The notes: generated by a model from the sequence alone, not told the origin. DNA of 64,000 bases from Plantago major (GCA_026545765.1 CM048839.1:2976001-3040000), one strand, 5' to 3'; counted from the first letter of the stretch, positions 50,318 to 63,470 are shown. Program-made: numbers and translations.

Positions 50318-52360
50318 CTGTCACGACACAACACAAACAATGTAAGTGGAAACTTTGAAACAAAAGTTCTGAATATATAAATCAACAAAATATAAAGAAT
50401 CAATTATTACAGCAGATACATCCGACTTCTGCCAGCACCAGAAAGTGGAAAAGGTTTACCTAGAGTGGTGTGCAACAATTGCACAGACCTTGCGCTTAAC
50501 AAAAAATTTCTGCGCAACTTAGTTGCATGCATTTCATATGTGATTATCTGATCCAAAAGGTTTATGCATTTCTCATAGACCTGTATAGGTAAGGATTCTT
50601 CCTAAAGAGTACAATAACTATCAATTACTTCATCTGCTTATGAACGGCGAAAGAATGGCTGAGGAAGAATTTCCATATACTTGGCAAAGCCCAATAACAA
50701 TTAAGATAGTGATACTGACAATTCCAGATTTAGTACATACAGATTTCAAGCAAAACCAGTAAAACGGAAAATATATAGATAAAAGATAATACAAAAACCC
50801 CTAATTATTTTTTTCTGCTGAGTTTTTTTATATAAAGTATCGCGAGAAACCGACTCCCCTCCGTAATGAACAACTTTACAATAAAACAGAACAAAACAAT
50901 CAATAATAAAACGATATTAAACACTCTACCAGCTATCCGTTTTAAGGGCCCAACCCTTTACATATCTATGCATGATTAATAAAAAGAAATGGAGCAGAAG
51001 AATCACTAATCACCATATGATCAGAAAACCCCCGACAATGATCAACAAAGTGATACTTAAATCCACGGCAGATTAAACGTTTTGAAAGTGAATGCATAAA
51101 ACATTTCAACAAAAGAAGGAAAAAAGCTGCATAATCCGTAAACGTATACATGATAAGCCATCGAACCATTCAAAGTAACTAGGGTTCAGTGTCCAATAAA
51201 CCAAAGAGCAGGTCACACAGCTAGCATGAGTACAGCTTCATACAACAGACAAACAAGGGCGTTATAGACAAGGGTCCGGTGAGCTTAAACAATTGCTGGT
51301 ACGAAAGACAAACAGGAGTTATATGAGTCAAGTGACATAGACTTCCCCTTTTCTGGCCACACGTATGTTGGCATTGAAGTTGTTCTCATTGTAGCAGTTT
51401 TAAACTTATTACCCGAGCATGATAAACTATCAAACAATGACCATAAAAAGCGTTTGCTCCAAACAAATAAACAGGCATACAATAAATAACACAACACTGG
51501 TGAGCTCAACAACTGAAAACTATTTTGCTGCTACCATGAGCACAACTTCCACACCGTCTATCATAATACGTCAGACAAATAGGAGATTTATAAGTCAGGA
51601 AACTCAGACTACTCTTTTTTGTCATCGTACATATAATGGCATAAAAGTTGTGCTCATGGATGCAATAATATCTACCACCAAACTTTATAAACAATCAAAC
51701 AGTAAAATAACAAGGGTTTGTTGAGCTCCATGAGTCAGGAAACTGACATTTCTAATTCATCTACAAACCTGTGATCAGGGAAATAAAGCCCTACTATGGA
51801 CATAAGAAGGATGTTTTAATCAAGTAAGTTATTATGCATTGTAACCTACTCATATCGAATGAGCAAAAATAAACAATCAATGGCTAATCTACACATGGTG
51901 AATGAACAAAACGTGATGAAACAACCATTAGCAACAACCAAACAAGTACTAAAATCTCAGCAAAATAGCAAAAAATGTCATAAACTAAACATACCTTCAA
52001 AAGCCCCTAAAAATCAAAGAGCTCCTTCTACTTTCCCTGCATTAATTCAGCCAAATAAACCTAATCAGAACAAAAACCCGAATTCAAACCCTGATTAACA
52101 AGCACAAACAGAATTTTAAAAAAATAAATAAATAAATAAAAGCAAGTGAAGAAGACGAGGAAAACAGAAGCGGCAAGAGAAAACCCACCAAAATCACAGC
52201 AAGAAAAACTCGCCGCAGCTCAAGAAAGCAAGAAACCGTAAAATAAACAAGAACCATCGAAATGAAAAGCAGAAAAAAACAAGCTTTACTTGAGCAAACG
52301 CAAAAATTGAGAATCAGGAATGAAAAACTGAAATTAATCTGAGTTGGGAGAAGAAGTTAC
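50318..52360 (-). other. 5' UTR intron of the RF298-like gene (about 2.04 kb)
   Basis: A donor G|GTAACT at 52360 and an acceptor GTCGTGACAG ending at 50318 bound the intron; the next exon begins GAAATGG with the start codon. A ~230-bp stretch is present in two diverged copies (about 51270-51470 and 51495-51720), sharing GTGAGCT, ACAAAYAGGAG, AAGTTGTKCTCAT and AAACTATCAAACA-like words. Long leader introns often raise expression in plants. Confidence 0.7.
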
Positions 52361-52504
52361 CGAGAAATGGAGTTAATTGAAGAGGGTTTAGGTACGTTTG
52401 TGAGTTTATACCAGGTGAGAAACACGCAGACACTCTCTGTTCTTCTCGCTTTCAAGGTTGTGTTTACAGTACTACCACTCACACTGTGTTCAGGCACGGC
52501 TGCT

Positions 52505-52513
52505 TATATATAG
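52505..52513 (-). promoter_or_regulatory. Probable TATA box of the RF298-like gene
   Basis: The minus strand reads CTATATATAAGC about 150 bases before the leader-intron donor. A CACGCAGACACTCTCTG region follows, consistent with a leader start near 52475. Confidence 0.5.
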
Positions 52514-52593
52514 GGCTCCCTAAACAAAACGTGGAGTTACATTTCACCCTCCCTCTACCCAATCTTTCCACCTTTTCTTTTATTTTTTCAATA

Positions 52594-52990
52594 TACCCCT
52601 CCGTCCCGACTCGACTTTATTTTAGTTCTGATACGATTTTAAGACTAAATTATATAATAAATTAAAATACCTTATAAAAGTTAGTAGGTCAAGTAGATAA
52701 AAGTATTAAAAAGTGAATAAAGTAGGAGATGAGAAATTGAGATTGAGACGGACCAAAACGGTTTTGAATACGGAAAGTTGAGTTTGGGACGTAGGGAGTA
52801 GGGGTGTGCAAACAATCCGCCCAACCGACCCGTCCGCAAAAACCGCCCGCATCTCACACACACCCGCCGATTAATTTTTATTTTTTTAAATTATGCGGGT
52901 TAAATTTTTATAACTCATTAATGCATGGTGGGTGGGTGCAAACCACAACCCACCCGTCCCACCTGCCATATTGTTTACATAACAAAAAAA

Positions 52991-53034
<44 letters not shown>

Positions 53035-53386
53035 ATAAATTAATTGTCATTTAAATTAATATAGAGAAATATATAATAGATTAATAAAAGTAAAGCTAGG
53101 GTTATTTCATGTATAAACTAAGAAACTACATAAGTGAAAATGGTACTTCATCATTTTACTTGCTTTCAAAATATGTTATTAATTTGATGGATATGTTGAT
53201 GTAGTAATCTGCCCGCCAATCCGCCCGCCAACCCACCCGCCATTGTTATCACCCGAACCGCCGCGGGTTGGAAATTATTCTTACCCGCCGTGGGTCGGAC
53301 AAATAATCACCTGTCATAGGTGGGTTGGTTTGATTTTTTATAAATACCCGCCAATACCCGTCCGCGCTCACCCCTAGCAGGGAGTA
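52594..53386. mobile_element. Stowaway-like MITE interrupted by a hAT-like MITE
   Basis: Left end TACCCCTCCGTCCCGACTC; right end GAGTTTGGGACGYAGGGAGTA, split by the hAT-like element at 52799-53377. The AGGGAG at the break is duplicated on the far side (53379-53384), so the hAT-like element went into the right end of this older MITE. Confidence 0.7.
52799..53377. mobile_element. hAT-like CCCGCC-rich MITE, copy 1
   Basis: Starts TAGGGGTGTGCAAACAATCC and ends CGCGCTCACCCCTAG; the ends are inverted repeats of TAGGGGTGWGC. Both subterminal zones are packed with ACCCGCC/GGCGGGT units. The centre is AT-rich with a TA microsatellite (52997-53029) and has no ORF. The flanking duplication is about 7 bp. 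Terminal bases resemble those of maize Ac (TAGGGATGAAA), with clustered subterminal repeats as in Ac. Confidence 0.75.
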
Positions 53387-55868
53387 TGTTTTATTCACTA
53401 CATCACTTTTTTATACTACTAAAAACTTCACTGCGCTTACGTTTCATCACATACTACTTACTACTATTCTATCGATATATTACCGATTTTTACTTATTTA
53501 TCTTAATAATAGTGTCAATTTTGATTGTAAAGATTTTATTGGAATTGAGGAAGTATTTCGTAAGTGCAAAACGGGCGGAATGATAAAATTTATTGCAAGT
53601 TGAAAAGTTTACTTTACGTATAAGAATTATGTAAATTATATTTTGACCAGCGTGATATGTAACTACAGTAAAAGTGAAGGTGTAAAATGGTAGAACGGTT
53701 GCAATATACTCTTTTACTTTGTAGGGTTCTTTGAGGAATTAATATGTGATGAGGATTATGAAACTAGATTGGCAACAAACAGTTTGTAGTCTAGTGATTT
53801 TTTACACACTATGCATCATCTGAATCTTGTCTTTATGTAATTCAAGCCAATCTATTTTGCTTTTTCGGTTGCTAGCCAGTATTTTCCTACTAACACCATT
53901 TAATGCTGTCAAATCGGCTCGTTTATTTTTGCACACTTGAAGCATATCCATTCACATATCTCAGACACATTCCAAACTAAGTTCTTTCATATGAATTTGC
54001 ACTTTGATTCATTTTGTTTCGAGTTCAATTACTTATTTTCACAATTATTTTGATGATGGTATTATGTAATAGTCTAAAGTTTAAAATGTTAGACTTGTAC
54101 TTTAGGGTTGTATAGTTTGTTAAGCAACAAACATTCGTGGTAGGTTAGTTAAAGATTGAAATAAGTATTGTCGTTATGTTGTCGCATAATAACAGATACA
54201 CTAAATGTAGGGAAAGGCTTAACATGACAGATAATAATTTCGAGCAATTTTTCATATATGGAGATTAGATTGTGTGTGTACTCCTGGCACTGAGCGTGCG
54301 CTAGTTTATCATATGTGATCTCTGACTCTTACGACTTTGACACCATGCAAGAATAGAGTTGATAATTGTATGTGTTTGATTTGAGTATACAACATGATCA
54401 TAATATAATTTAAAGATCGAGATTTTTGTCTTCATGCAGTTGTATAATTACAAATGTGTGTGATGTCAAAATAGGGTTTATTATATATTTGGATCCTCGA
54501 ACCAAGCATGTAGTTACATTTCACCCTCTATTTACCCAATCTTTTTTATTTTCGTTTACATTTAACAAGGTATTCAATAAATGTTATTGCACATGACTTC
54601 TTGTTGTTCCTATAATGTGATTGAGTGAATGTAAAAAAAAAGGTGAGTGATGGTGAAAGTGAAACGCGGTAAAATAAAATTTTATCACCTGGATAAGTTG
54701 GGCTACCATCGGTCGGTCCAGCCCAACCATGCACCTCGTATCAATGACCAATAACCTCGCAGTTGGGAAGGCCAACTTGGAAAGTGGTTATACAGGCTCT
54801 TCATCATGTTGCATATGAATGTAATAAAAAAGTATTTAAGTTATATATCGTAGACATTTATATCACAAAACTATAGAATTATAATTGATCGACACAACTT
54901 ATGCCTTACCAAATAACTTTGGTTATAAGATGAATCAGATGCAGAATGACAAGAGATCCGGGTGACACAACCAAACAATCAGTGGCTCTCCACGAAAAAT
55001 GAGGTGATATAGTTGTACCTTCGAGCTGTAGCCAATACCTCACTCGTCAAAGATTGTACGAGAACCCGCTGAGGGAACAAGAGTCCTTTTAGGACAGACA
55101 GTGGTGGAAAGGATAAACATAGAGAAGAAGATTTGAGTGCAAGAGATCCGGGGGGAAAAGGCCAAGAGGTAGGTTGGGACGCGGACATTCGATTCTTTAT
55201 GTCACAATCAATAATTCGATTCATTTTTACGCCAAAGGATCCAGGTATTTGGGAAATAAAATAAAGTAAGGAAAGAAAAACAAAAGCCATGATGCTATGC
55301 CAACGGTTGAAACGATTTTAGCACGGACGAGTAATATAGATTTTGTTTAGCAAAACTAACTGATAAGTTAGCTAGTAGCCGATAAGTTAACGGGTATTGA
55401 CAAGCTAGCAAGCAGCTGATTTGTTAAATGTGGTATATAGAAAACAAATCAACTAGATTATTATTTTAATAAACTAACCGAACAATCTTATCAAATCAAC
55501 TACTTTTAAGCTATCAATCAGACATTCACGTAAACATGTTCATTTCGGAAATAAGCCTAGTGCTGCACATGACCATTAATTTCATCTAGACGAGACTATA
55601 TTTCAATTTGATTTCGCCCGGAATTTTTTCCCACTATTTCGAGGATATAATTAAACCGGCCCAATTTGGAAAATCTCTAATTGCCTTTTATTTTGGGCCT
55701 TACAAAATCCATCTAATTTTGGGTCGATAATAAGTTGTCTCCATTTTTGGGTCTATAATAATTAGGCTACCATTATAACCCAGATCTTCTGAAATCAACC
55801 AACTTCAGTTACCAGTCAAAATAAGTACTACAGTCGACTTAAATACTGCTTCTCGTTCTTGAATCACC
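53387..55868. other. Gene-free spacer
   Basis: No gene recognised. At 54482-54555 about 75 bases resemble the RF298 promoter/leader edge at 52505-52580 (shared GTTACATTTCACCCTC and TACCCAATCTTT). A 103-aa minus ORF at 54979-55290 starts with a hydrophobic stretch but has no recognisable domain. Confidence 0.45.
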
Positions 55869-55892
55869 ATGGGAGAATCAGGTGAAAATTAA
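55869..55892 (+). promoter_or_regulatory. Short upstream ORF in the MBD gene leader
   Basis: ATGGGAGAATCAGGTGAAAA begins a seven-codon ORF (MGESGEN, stop) in a strong ATGG context, 51 bases and therefore in frame before the main ATG. It could lower or tune initiation at 55920. Confidence 0.45.
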
Positions 55893-55919
55893 CAGTGTGG
55901 AGAAACTCGTAGAGTGGAC

Positions 55920-57534
55920 ATGGTGAAGGAACCTAAACCATCGATTAAGGTACTCCATTGCTCCTTCTTTACCTCATTTTTGTTGTACTCCAATCTTGAA
56001 TGTATGCTTATAATTTTCAGTGATTTGTACGTACACTGCTCTGCCAATTCGTGATTGTATCTAATCTATTGTTGAAGCTAGTTTTTTTGTAATCTGGGTT
56101 TCTCTTTACCTTGTTTGATGATTTTTTTCTGATGAATTGGTTGGTGAATGGTTATCATTTGATTTGATGAATTGGGAAATCTTGGTGAAATTTGGTGGAA
56201 TTGTTGTCTGAAACATGTGTGGTTTTAATTTATCATTTGTTCTGTTTAATGTATGAGATTGTAATTTCTATGGTTCTGCTGAATTAAAAGGAGCAATTTT
56301 GTGGAATGAAATGAATATCCCAAGGCATTATTAAGCTTACAGTATAAGTGTATTGCAGCATTGTTGTTGGAATTGGATGTTTTCATTTTGGAAGAGATTA
56401 TGTCATTCTGTGGAAAACGGAGATAACTTGATAACCAGTCTTGTTCTAAGAAATTTCGGCCATCTAGAGCTGTTTCGGTTCTGTCTAATCGATAGGACAC
56501 GGTACAAGAGAATTGAAGATTTTTTTTGTCATCTTTTATAGGAGTGAACACTTTTCAAATCTTGAAATATCATGCATTCTGCCCCTCCATGAGTGAAGGT
56601 TCTTGGATCTTCTTGAATTCATGTAGAAAGGGGTTTTATGAATTTGAAGGGTACATTTCCTATGCTACTTTTTGCAATACGAGCTGAGATACGGTAGTTT
56701 GATCGATCTTGCAGAAACAGAAGACTGTCTGGAAATTCCATTTTATCTATTGCTTTATTATGTTAGTAGAATGATATTCTAAGTTGCTCCGTTGGTGACT
56801 TGTAGGCTACAATACTCAAACAATCAGAAGCAACTAGCAAGAGATGTTTAGGTTGAGAACCCAGTCTTTCAACTAGTACAGGGCCTTATTGCTCTGATTT
56901 GATGAATGAATAGGCAATCCGCGATCTCATATTTATGTGAAACTAGATTAGTGGTTTCTTCTTTGCTTCAACTATATGTTTTTGATGAAATAGTTATTCA
57001 CAGTTTGATATTAGGTGTATTTGACAAGTTGAGTGAAAACTTTACTCTTTATAACATTGCTGATCATCTGCTCTTTGACAGCCATTCAGCGGTAGCATAA
57101 ACATTGGCCTGTGGGCCGTGCAATGTGGGGAGTGCTTCAAGTGGAGGGTTATCCCAACTCAAGAAGAGTACGAAGAAATCAGAAGTAAAGCTACCGAAGA
57201 CCCGTTTGTTTGCAGCAAGAAGGCATCCACTTGCTGCGATGATCCAGCTGATATCCAGTACGACAACTCTCGGATTTGGGTCATGGACCAGCAGAACATC
57301 CCGAAAACGCCTTCAGGATTCAAGAGGACGATAAAGATCCGGAGAAATTTAGACAAATTGGACTGCTACTATAGATCCCCTAATGGGAAAACAATCAGGT
57401 CAATGGTTGAGCTAGCCAAGTTTCTAGATGAGAATAAAGAGTACAAAATGGATATTTCACCTTCTGACTTCAGTTTTGCTCGACCAAAGCTCATGGACGA
57501 TACCATTCCTCCGAAACCATTCTGGTGGAGTTGA
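55920..57534 (+). CDS. CW-type zinc finger + methyl-CpG-binding domain protein (MBD2/4-like)
   Basis: Two exons, 55920-55949 and 57082-57534, give 483 nt, one frame, 160 aa. The CW finger spans about residues 20-60: LWAVQCGECFKWRVIP, then FVC and TCC give the four zinc-binding Cys. The MBD follows (about 70-140): IPKTPSGFKRTIKIR, DCYYRSPNGKTIRS and LAKFLDENKEY, ending near PKPFWWS. CW + MBD is the plan of Arabidopsis MBD1, 2 and 4, nuclear proteins linked to chromatin; CW domains read H3K4 methylation and this MBD class is a weak or selective binder of methylated DNA. Length is close to the short members. Exon 1 codes for only ten residues. An upstream ATG at 55869 is in frame but ends at once at a TAA. 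Confidence 0.88.
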
Positions 57535-58120
57535 AGCCTAGACATGAAGATCTGCCGACTCTGGTTTGAGATCGAATAGCAAAAATGTGTTGTTTAATGT
57601 TTATACTCTTATGAAATGATTACTGGAGCAAGCACTGGTTATGGTTTCTTGTTTCTCAGTTCTCATTGATGATTAAGTTCCAGTTTTCTAGTATTTCAGG
57701 TATACTGACCATGTACTAGTATGCCAGCATAAGAATGCAGAAATTTGCAATTCTATCTTACATTCTTTTCCTATTGACTGCTATTGTCTGGTTCATAGTG
57801 AAATACAGAGCAATATTTAGACGTTTCATCTTTTTTATCAGTTGACCAAGAGTTAACTTTAATTAATATTGTTAGAGATCAATGGAAAAAAAAAAAACAA
57901 AAGAATATGGCTACAAACAAAAACCCACCCTATAATTTAAAGGATGTCACTTTCAGAATAGTTTCTGTTTCCTGTCCTTGTTAAAAAGCAACCCTCGTGG
58001 CGAACATTCTTGAAGCTCTGTGTAATGTGTTCATATTGAAAATTTATAGAAAAGCGGCAAAGAAGATATATATAAATGAAGTAACATTTAAGAGAACAAA
58101 TTAAGGACTGTTATGGTGAG
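57535..58120. other. 3' UTR and downstream spacer of the MBD gene
   Basis: No coding sequence. The first 100-250 bases are likely 3' UTR. A short A-run lies at 57886-57900. Confidence 0.45.
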
Positions 58121-58678
58121 TAGGGGTGTGCAAACAATCCGCCCGACCGACCCGTCCGCACAAACCGTCCGCATCTCACCCGTACCTGTCGATTAATTTT
58201 TTTTTTAAAATTAAGCGGGTTAAATTTTTTACAACCCGTCAATTGGTGGGTGGGTGGTGGGTTGGTTGAGTGCAAACCGCAACCCACCCGCCATATTGTT
58301 TACATAACAAAAAATGTATATATGTGAAATAAATTAATTGTCACTTAAATGAATAGATAGAAATATATAATAGATTAATACTAGTAAAACTACGGTTATC
58401 TCATATATAAACTAAAAAACTACCTATGTGAAAATGATACTTCTTTATTTTGCTTGCTTTCAAAATATTTTGTTAATTTGATCGATTAGAATATATCTTA
58501 GTTGACGACTTGATGTAGTAACTCACCCGCCAATCCGTCCGCCATTGTTATCACCCGAACCGCCGCGGGTTTGAAAATTATCTACCCGCCGCGGGTTGGA
58601 CAAATAATCACTCGCCATAGACGGGTTGGTTTGATTTTTTTTAAATACCCGCCAATACCCGCCCGCGCTCACCCCTAG
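58121..58678. mobile_element. hAT-like CCCGCC-rich MITE, copy 2
   Basis: Starts TAGGGGTGTGCAAACAATCC, ends CGCGCTCACCCCTAG, with TGGTGAG repeated on both sides (58114-58120 and 58679-58685). Its interior matches copy 1 (TATTGTTTACATAACAAAAA, GAAATATATAATAGATTAAT), so the two come from one source element. Confidence 0.8.
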
Positions 58679-59043
58679 TGGTGAGAGTTGGCTCTCGGTC
58701 CTTAACACAAATTTGCCCCGCTTAGATGCCTACGGTTACAATTAGAAAAATGTCTCCCAAGATTACACAGCAGGTGAATCTGTAAGATGGCACTTGAAAT
58801 CACAGATTCGAGTGGACTACTGTAATATGGAAAAACAGACTTAAAAGAAGAAGAGAATAAAGAAGGAGATAATTGGATATCTCTTGTTATGTGTTTGAAA
58901 TCCAACTATGGACCTCTATTTATAGTTTTGTAAAGTTGTGACTAAAAGATGCAATTGTTGAACAAAAGGCTTTTGGTACCGAATAGATATGTACTTTCTA
59001 AGATACAATCATTCACCAAAAGACATGTTGTTCTAGTAGCAAC

Positions 59044-59637
59044 TAGGGTGAGCAAAAAAGCCGCCCGACCGACCCGCCCGCACAAACCGCCCGCGTCTCA
59101 CCTGCACCCGGCAAATTTTTTTTTTTTTAAATTTTTTCGTGGGTTGAAAAATTTTCAACCCGCCATTGGCGGGCGGGTGGCGGGTTGGGCGGGTGCCACC
59201 CGCCCGCTGTTAGTAATAAAAGAATAGTTCATAGTTGTAGTATGTAATGAAAACGTTTCTTGCTTTCTCCTTAGTTGCTACTTGCTACTCACTGTAAATA
59301 GAAACTTCAAACTAAACTAGACTCCAATGTAGCAGACCCCAATCTGTTGTGCCCATTTTATTTGGATATCCACTATTGTTGTATGATTTAATTTGGATTT
59401 GAAACTTTGTTTATGATCATTGGTACTTGGGAATTTATAGATTCATTTTACATTTCAATTTATGTTTTTTTTCTCTATTTTCACCCGCCTATCCGCCCGC
59501 CATTGTCATCACCCGAACCGTCGCGGGTTGGAAAAATATTCCACCCGCCGCGGGTTGAAAAAATAATCACCCGCCATAGGTGGGTCGGGTTGAATTTTTA
59601 TAAATATCCGTCACTATCCGCCCGCGCTCACCCCTAG
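59044..59637. mobile_element. hAT-like CCCGCC-rich MITE, copy 3
   Basis: Starts TAGGGTGAGCAAAAAAGCCG and ends CGCGCTCACCCCTAG. The subterminal ACCCGCC clusters match the other two copies, but the middle (59200-59470) is unrelated. Flanks TAGCAAC and TGTCAAC are a worn 7-bp duplication. It sits inside the probable Copia LTR. Confidence 0.75.
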
Positions 59638-61789
59638 TGTCAACACTTGCCACTTTAGGCGCCCATGTCTATTTTTGCATTTTTTTCGTGTACAAATGCA
59701 CCCCTTGCAAATTACACACTTCAACTCACAATCTTTCACAAAAGCTACATAACCCAACTGAAAAGGTGCATCTATTGGACTAAATTGGTCATGGGATCGA
59801 CATCCCTTTGAACCATTTTCTCCAATTTTTCACCTTTTCACCTATTCTAGCTCCTTCTTCTTAATTTTAGCTCCAACTCTTTGATTTTCCATAACTAGTA
59901 CATCAACCAACACACTTTGAGCATTAACTACTCTTTCACAATTGAATTTTAGTAATATTTGTTCAAGCATCTTCTACTACTATAGTAGACAATGCACGTT
60001 CTAGAAACCTATGTTTCTGACGTGTGGGGCCCCATTTGGTTGAGATACAAAGTCATAGATAAACCACTCTTGGTTAGCTAAAATTCCAACAATCCCCACA
60101 TGAAAGAGAATTGATGCTCACAGCACATCGGAGTGCTCTAGCCTCGAATTTCCAGCGGAAAACTTATTGCATCGAGAACGATAGCTTTCGCCTAGTAGAG
60201 TACCATCGGATTTACTTGCCGACCGGTGAACGCGATGTCTTGAACCAGTCGACGTTTTGTGTAAACCAAGATAATGATACCTACACAATAATTCCCCTTA
60301 TTGTTTCGTTCCAGGTTTGTCTGTCCATTAAAGGCCTTGGACACCATTGGATTCTTAAGTGTTTCAGTTGAAGCGGCCAAACTTCATACACTTAAATAGG
60401 TGATCTCCTTCTAAGAGCATCCTGCCACTGATGCTCCGTTCAAAAGCTCTAGACGATCATTAAGAGTTCCGTGGCTCATCCTCCGCACGATACGGCAGCA
60501 GCACTTAATGTCTATCGCGGGAACAACCTCATGGAGTATAACTCCTAAGTGCTCTTACCTCAAAGTACAAAACTTCACGAGGCGCTCAACTGGTCCTTTA
60601 CAACTTCGTTTTTCACATTGAACCAAATTCTTGGGATCTCCAGTCAGTATGGTTGGGTTACTGCTGTAAATTTCCTTTAATTCGTGGGTCTTAGGCCCAT
60701 TCCCCTAGACAGGCAGATTGCTTGATCCTTTAGCGGATCCGCATGTTATCCTTTGATTTCACATAATCAATAGTGATAACCCCCCTAAAGATCAACTGCC
60801 AAATGGTCTTATGTCTACAACTTTACGTGTCTAGACTTGCCATACTGTTCTTGTGCCCTTTTTAAAAGTCGACCGACTATCGTAGTGAAACATCACTGAA
60901 GGCACATGCTTATCCCAACAAGGGACATCCTCTAAAATTTATAAATCCATTATGCTTCTTCCTATGCTTTTTCCAAAGCAATAAATTTCGATTCCAACGT
61001 GGATCGGGCAATGCATCTTTGTTTAGAGGATCTACACGAAACAACCCTTACCATCAGTGGTAAATAAATATCCTCTCGTGGACTTGATTTCCGTGATATC
61101 AGATATCCATTTTTCAATAATGTATCCTCCTGATAATGTTGGATATCTCCCATAGTATAATCCATAACTCATCGAGTACTTCAAGTACCTTAGTCGATGA
61201 TGATTAGTCTTCCAGTGTTTATTTATAGGATCACATGTGAACTTAGCCACCATATTGACTACATGTGCAGTAATCAGACGAGTGGTGTCCATTACGCACA
61301 TTAGATTGCCAATTATCCAAGAATATAACACCGACTCTACATGATCACCACTATGTTGCTTATTTTGATGTGATATGTATACACAAATCCACATCCAGGC
61401 ATTTTTCTTGTGCATCAATAAGTCTCCATAGTTTCTCCAAACTTAAGACAACCTCTGTTTTCTTGACAGCGATAAGAAAGAACGCTTTGACTCGTGCTCC
61501 AACATAAGACAACCTATTTCATGTCTACAACTTTCATAATTCTTCTGAACAAGCATTTAGTTTAGACAAAGAAATATATGTGTTTTCCATGCCCCTCCAA
61601 TGGCCTTAATTGGAAACCATCACTATTTGAACTCGTAGTTCAATCAATTAATTCCACGCCAGTAACATGGTCTTAATTAGAATTAATCGCATTCTGGACC
61701 TACAGTCCAACCAATTTTCCTTACGAAAATCTTTGCTCCACCTCAAAACAACCACGAGAGAACATTCACAAGTATCCATACTTGCAAAA

Positions 61790-63470
61790 TTGTGTATTGG
61801 TCACACCAATTCCCTTGTACTATCAAGTGCCAAATGTGGGAATAATTCCTTTCGAATTTTACACCTTCCCCACATTTATAGAATTTCAAGCCATTCTATA
61901 TTTAACGTGGTCTGTTCATACATGTCAAGAAACTAAATTTCCACATTATGAGACCCACGTAAATTAAAACTTGAATTCTAACAAGTACAAAGACCAAAGT
62001 CTCATGTACATTCAATAATACTCCCATGGGAGATGAGTCTTTTCTTCTCAACTAGCGAACGCAAAGCTTCCCTCCCACATGAACAAGGACTCTCCAAAGT
62101 TAAAAAACTTTCGGAGCTTCATTCTATATGGTAGCCTCTAGCTAGAGACAATGCTTAGATGATTGTCCTTCGAACATTTTCTGCTAAATAGGCTAGAAAA
62201 TCTGGTCCGAAAGTACTTGTTCTTCCTTACCCTTTTACCGCATCTAGATTCAAACTCATGAGCCTTGGTGTTCTCTTGATTTGGAATCCTAGTTTGTATT
62301 CATTCCTCTAATTTCAATTTAATTGAACAACTATAATAGACAAGAGTTACAAACAACAGGTTTGATCCTTCTGGGTCAAGGTCTGGACCACTTAGTTCAA
62401 ACTCAGTTTCATAACCAAAATTACGTTTATGGTCAATTCCTTCATCTATGGACAAGGGAAGACATCTCAAATATTTTGCAATCATTAATTCAACAAACCG
62501 TTCCCACGTCAATGTCATTAATCTTGGACCTAAAGACCAAGAAATTGATATACATTACATTACTAGCATATCCAAAGAATATGTAGTCCATAGTTCTGGG
62601 ACCAAATACCGCTTGCCTTGGGTTAGGTACTTCTACCTTGGCCAACCAGCACCACAAATCGATACTTGAAATAAGCAAGGCTATCTCTTCATAACTTATA
62701 TGGAACTATGTTGTTGTGCTTGTGGAAATTCTGTTAAGAATTTTGTTATCCAAGAGAATGGCCTCTCCCCACAATTCTAGTAAAGTCAAGAATTCAACAA
62801 CATCCCCTTTGCTTCAACAAAGTATAAATTATATTAATGCCATTGCTATATTCAACAAACACACCAAAGTACGTTTTCCATCTTCACACAAGTCCATTGA
62901 ACAGAATGCGGTTTTATACAAGTTAGTTTCATATTCACATGGTGAGTTGAGTGAACTTCACGGTTGAAGTCGCATACCGACTTACTGTTCAACGATAACC
63001 GAGTCGTGTCAAATTCTTTCCACCATGGATTAGGTCAACCAACAATTTCCAAACCTCTACACCACTTTTCAAGTGGACTAATGCAAGTACCACAAGATAC
63101 CTAGTATCCGTACTTACAACAAGTTTTTATCTCGATTGCTTTAGTGAACATATTCAACCAATATTTCACAAAACTCATTAAGTTTCTTAGAACTTAACCG
63201 CACATTAACGTATCAAGACACTATGCATTCTTGAATTGTTATGTGCCAACAACAAGTGGGAAACATTTGTCCATATGACAAACCACAATTTCAGAGAATT
63301 GTCATTCTCCCCGCATTTGAAAAGATTCAAGACTTTAAACGTTTAGTGTAGTATTTCCATATGCCGAGAAATATAATTTCTGCATAACAAGACCCACTCA
63401 TATGATACTTGAATTTCGCACTTCCATGGACACAAAGTCTTATGCACCTCCCAACACTAGGGACATAATT
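61790..63470. repeat. Diverged direct repeat within the Copia fossil region
   Basis: About 61790-62040 and 63240-63470 share a word order: CAAATGTGGG/CCGCATTTG, GAATTTTACACC/GAGAATTGTC, CACATTATGAGACCCAC/CATAACAAGACCCAC, then CTTGAATT, ACAAAGTCTYATG and a CTCCCA end. The similarity is modest and may reflect two related leaders of old elements. Confidence 0.35.

Noticed and set aside
54979-55290. 103-aa minus-strand ORF with hydrophobic start
   Set aside because: Looks like a signal peptide at first, but no recognisable family, no TATA or intron support; organelle-derived DNA was considered and could not be shown.
55881-55894. Possible 14-base intron that would remove the stop before the MBD start
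   Set aside because: GTGAAAATTAACAG has GT and AG ends but is far below the minimum plant intron size.
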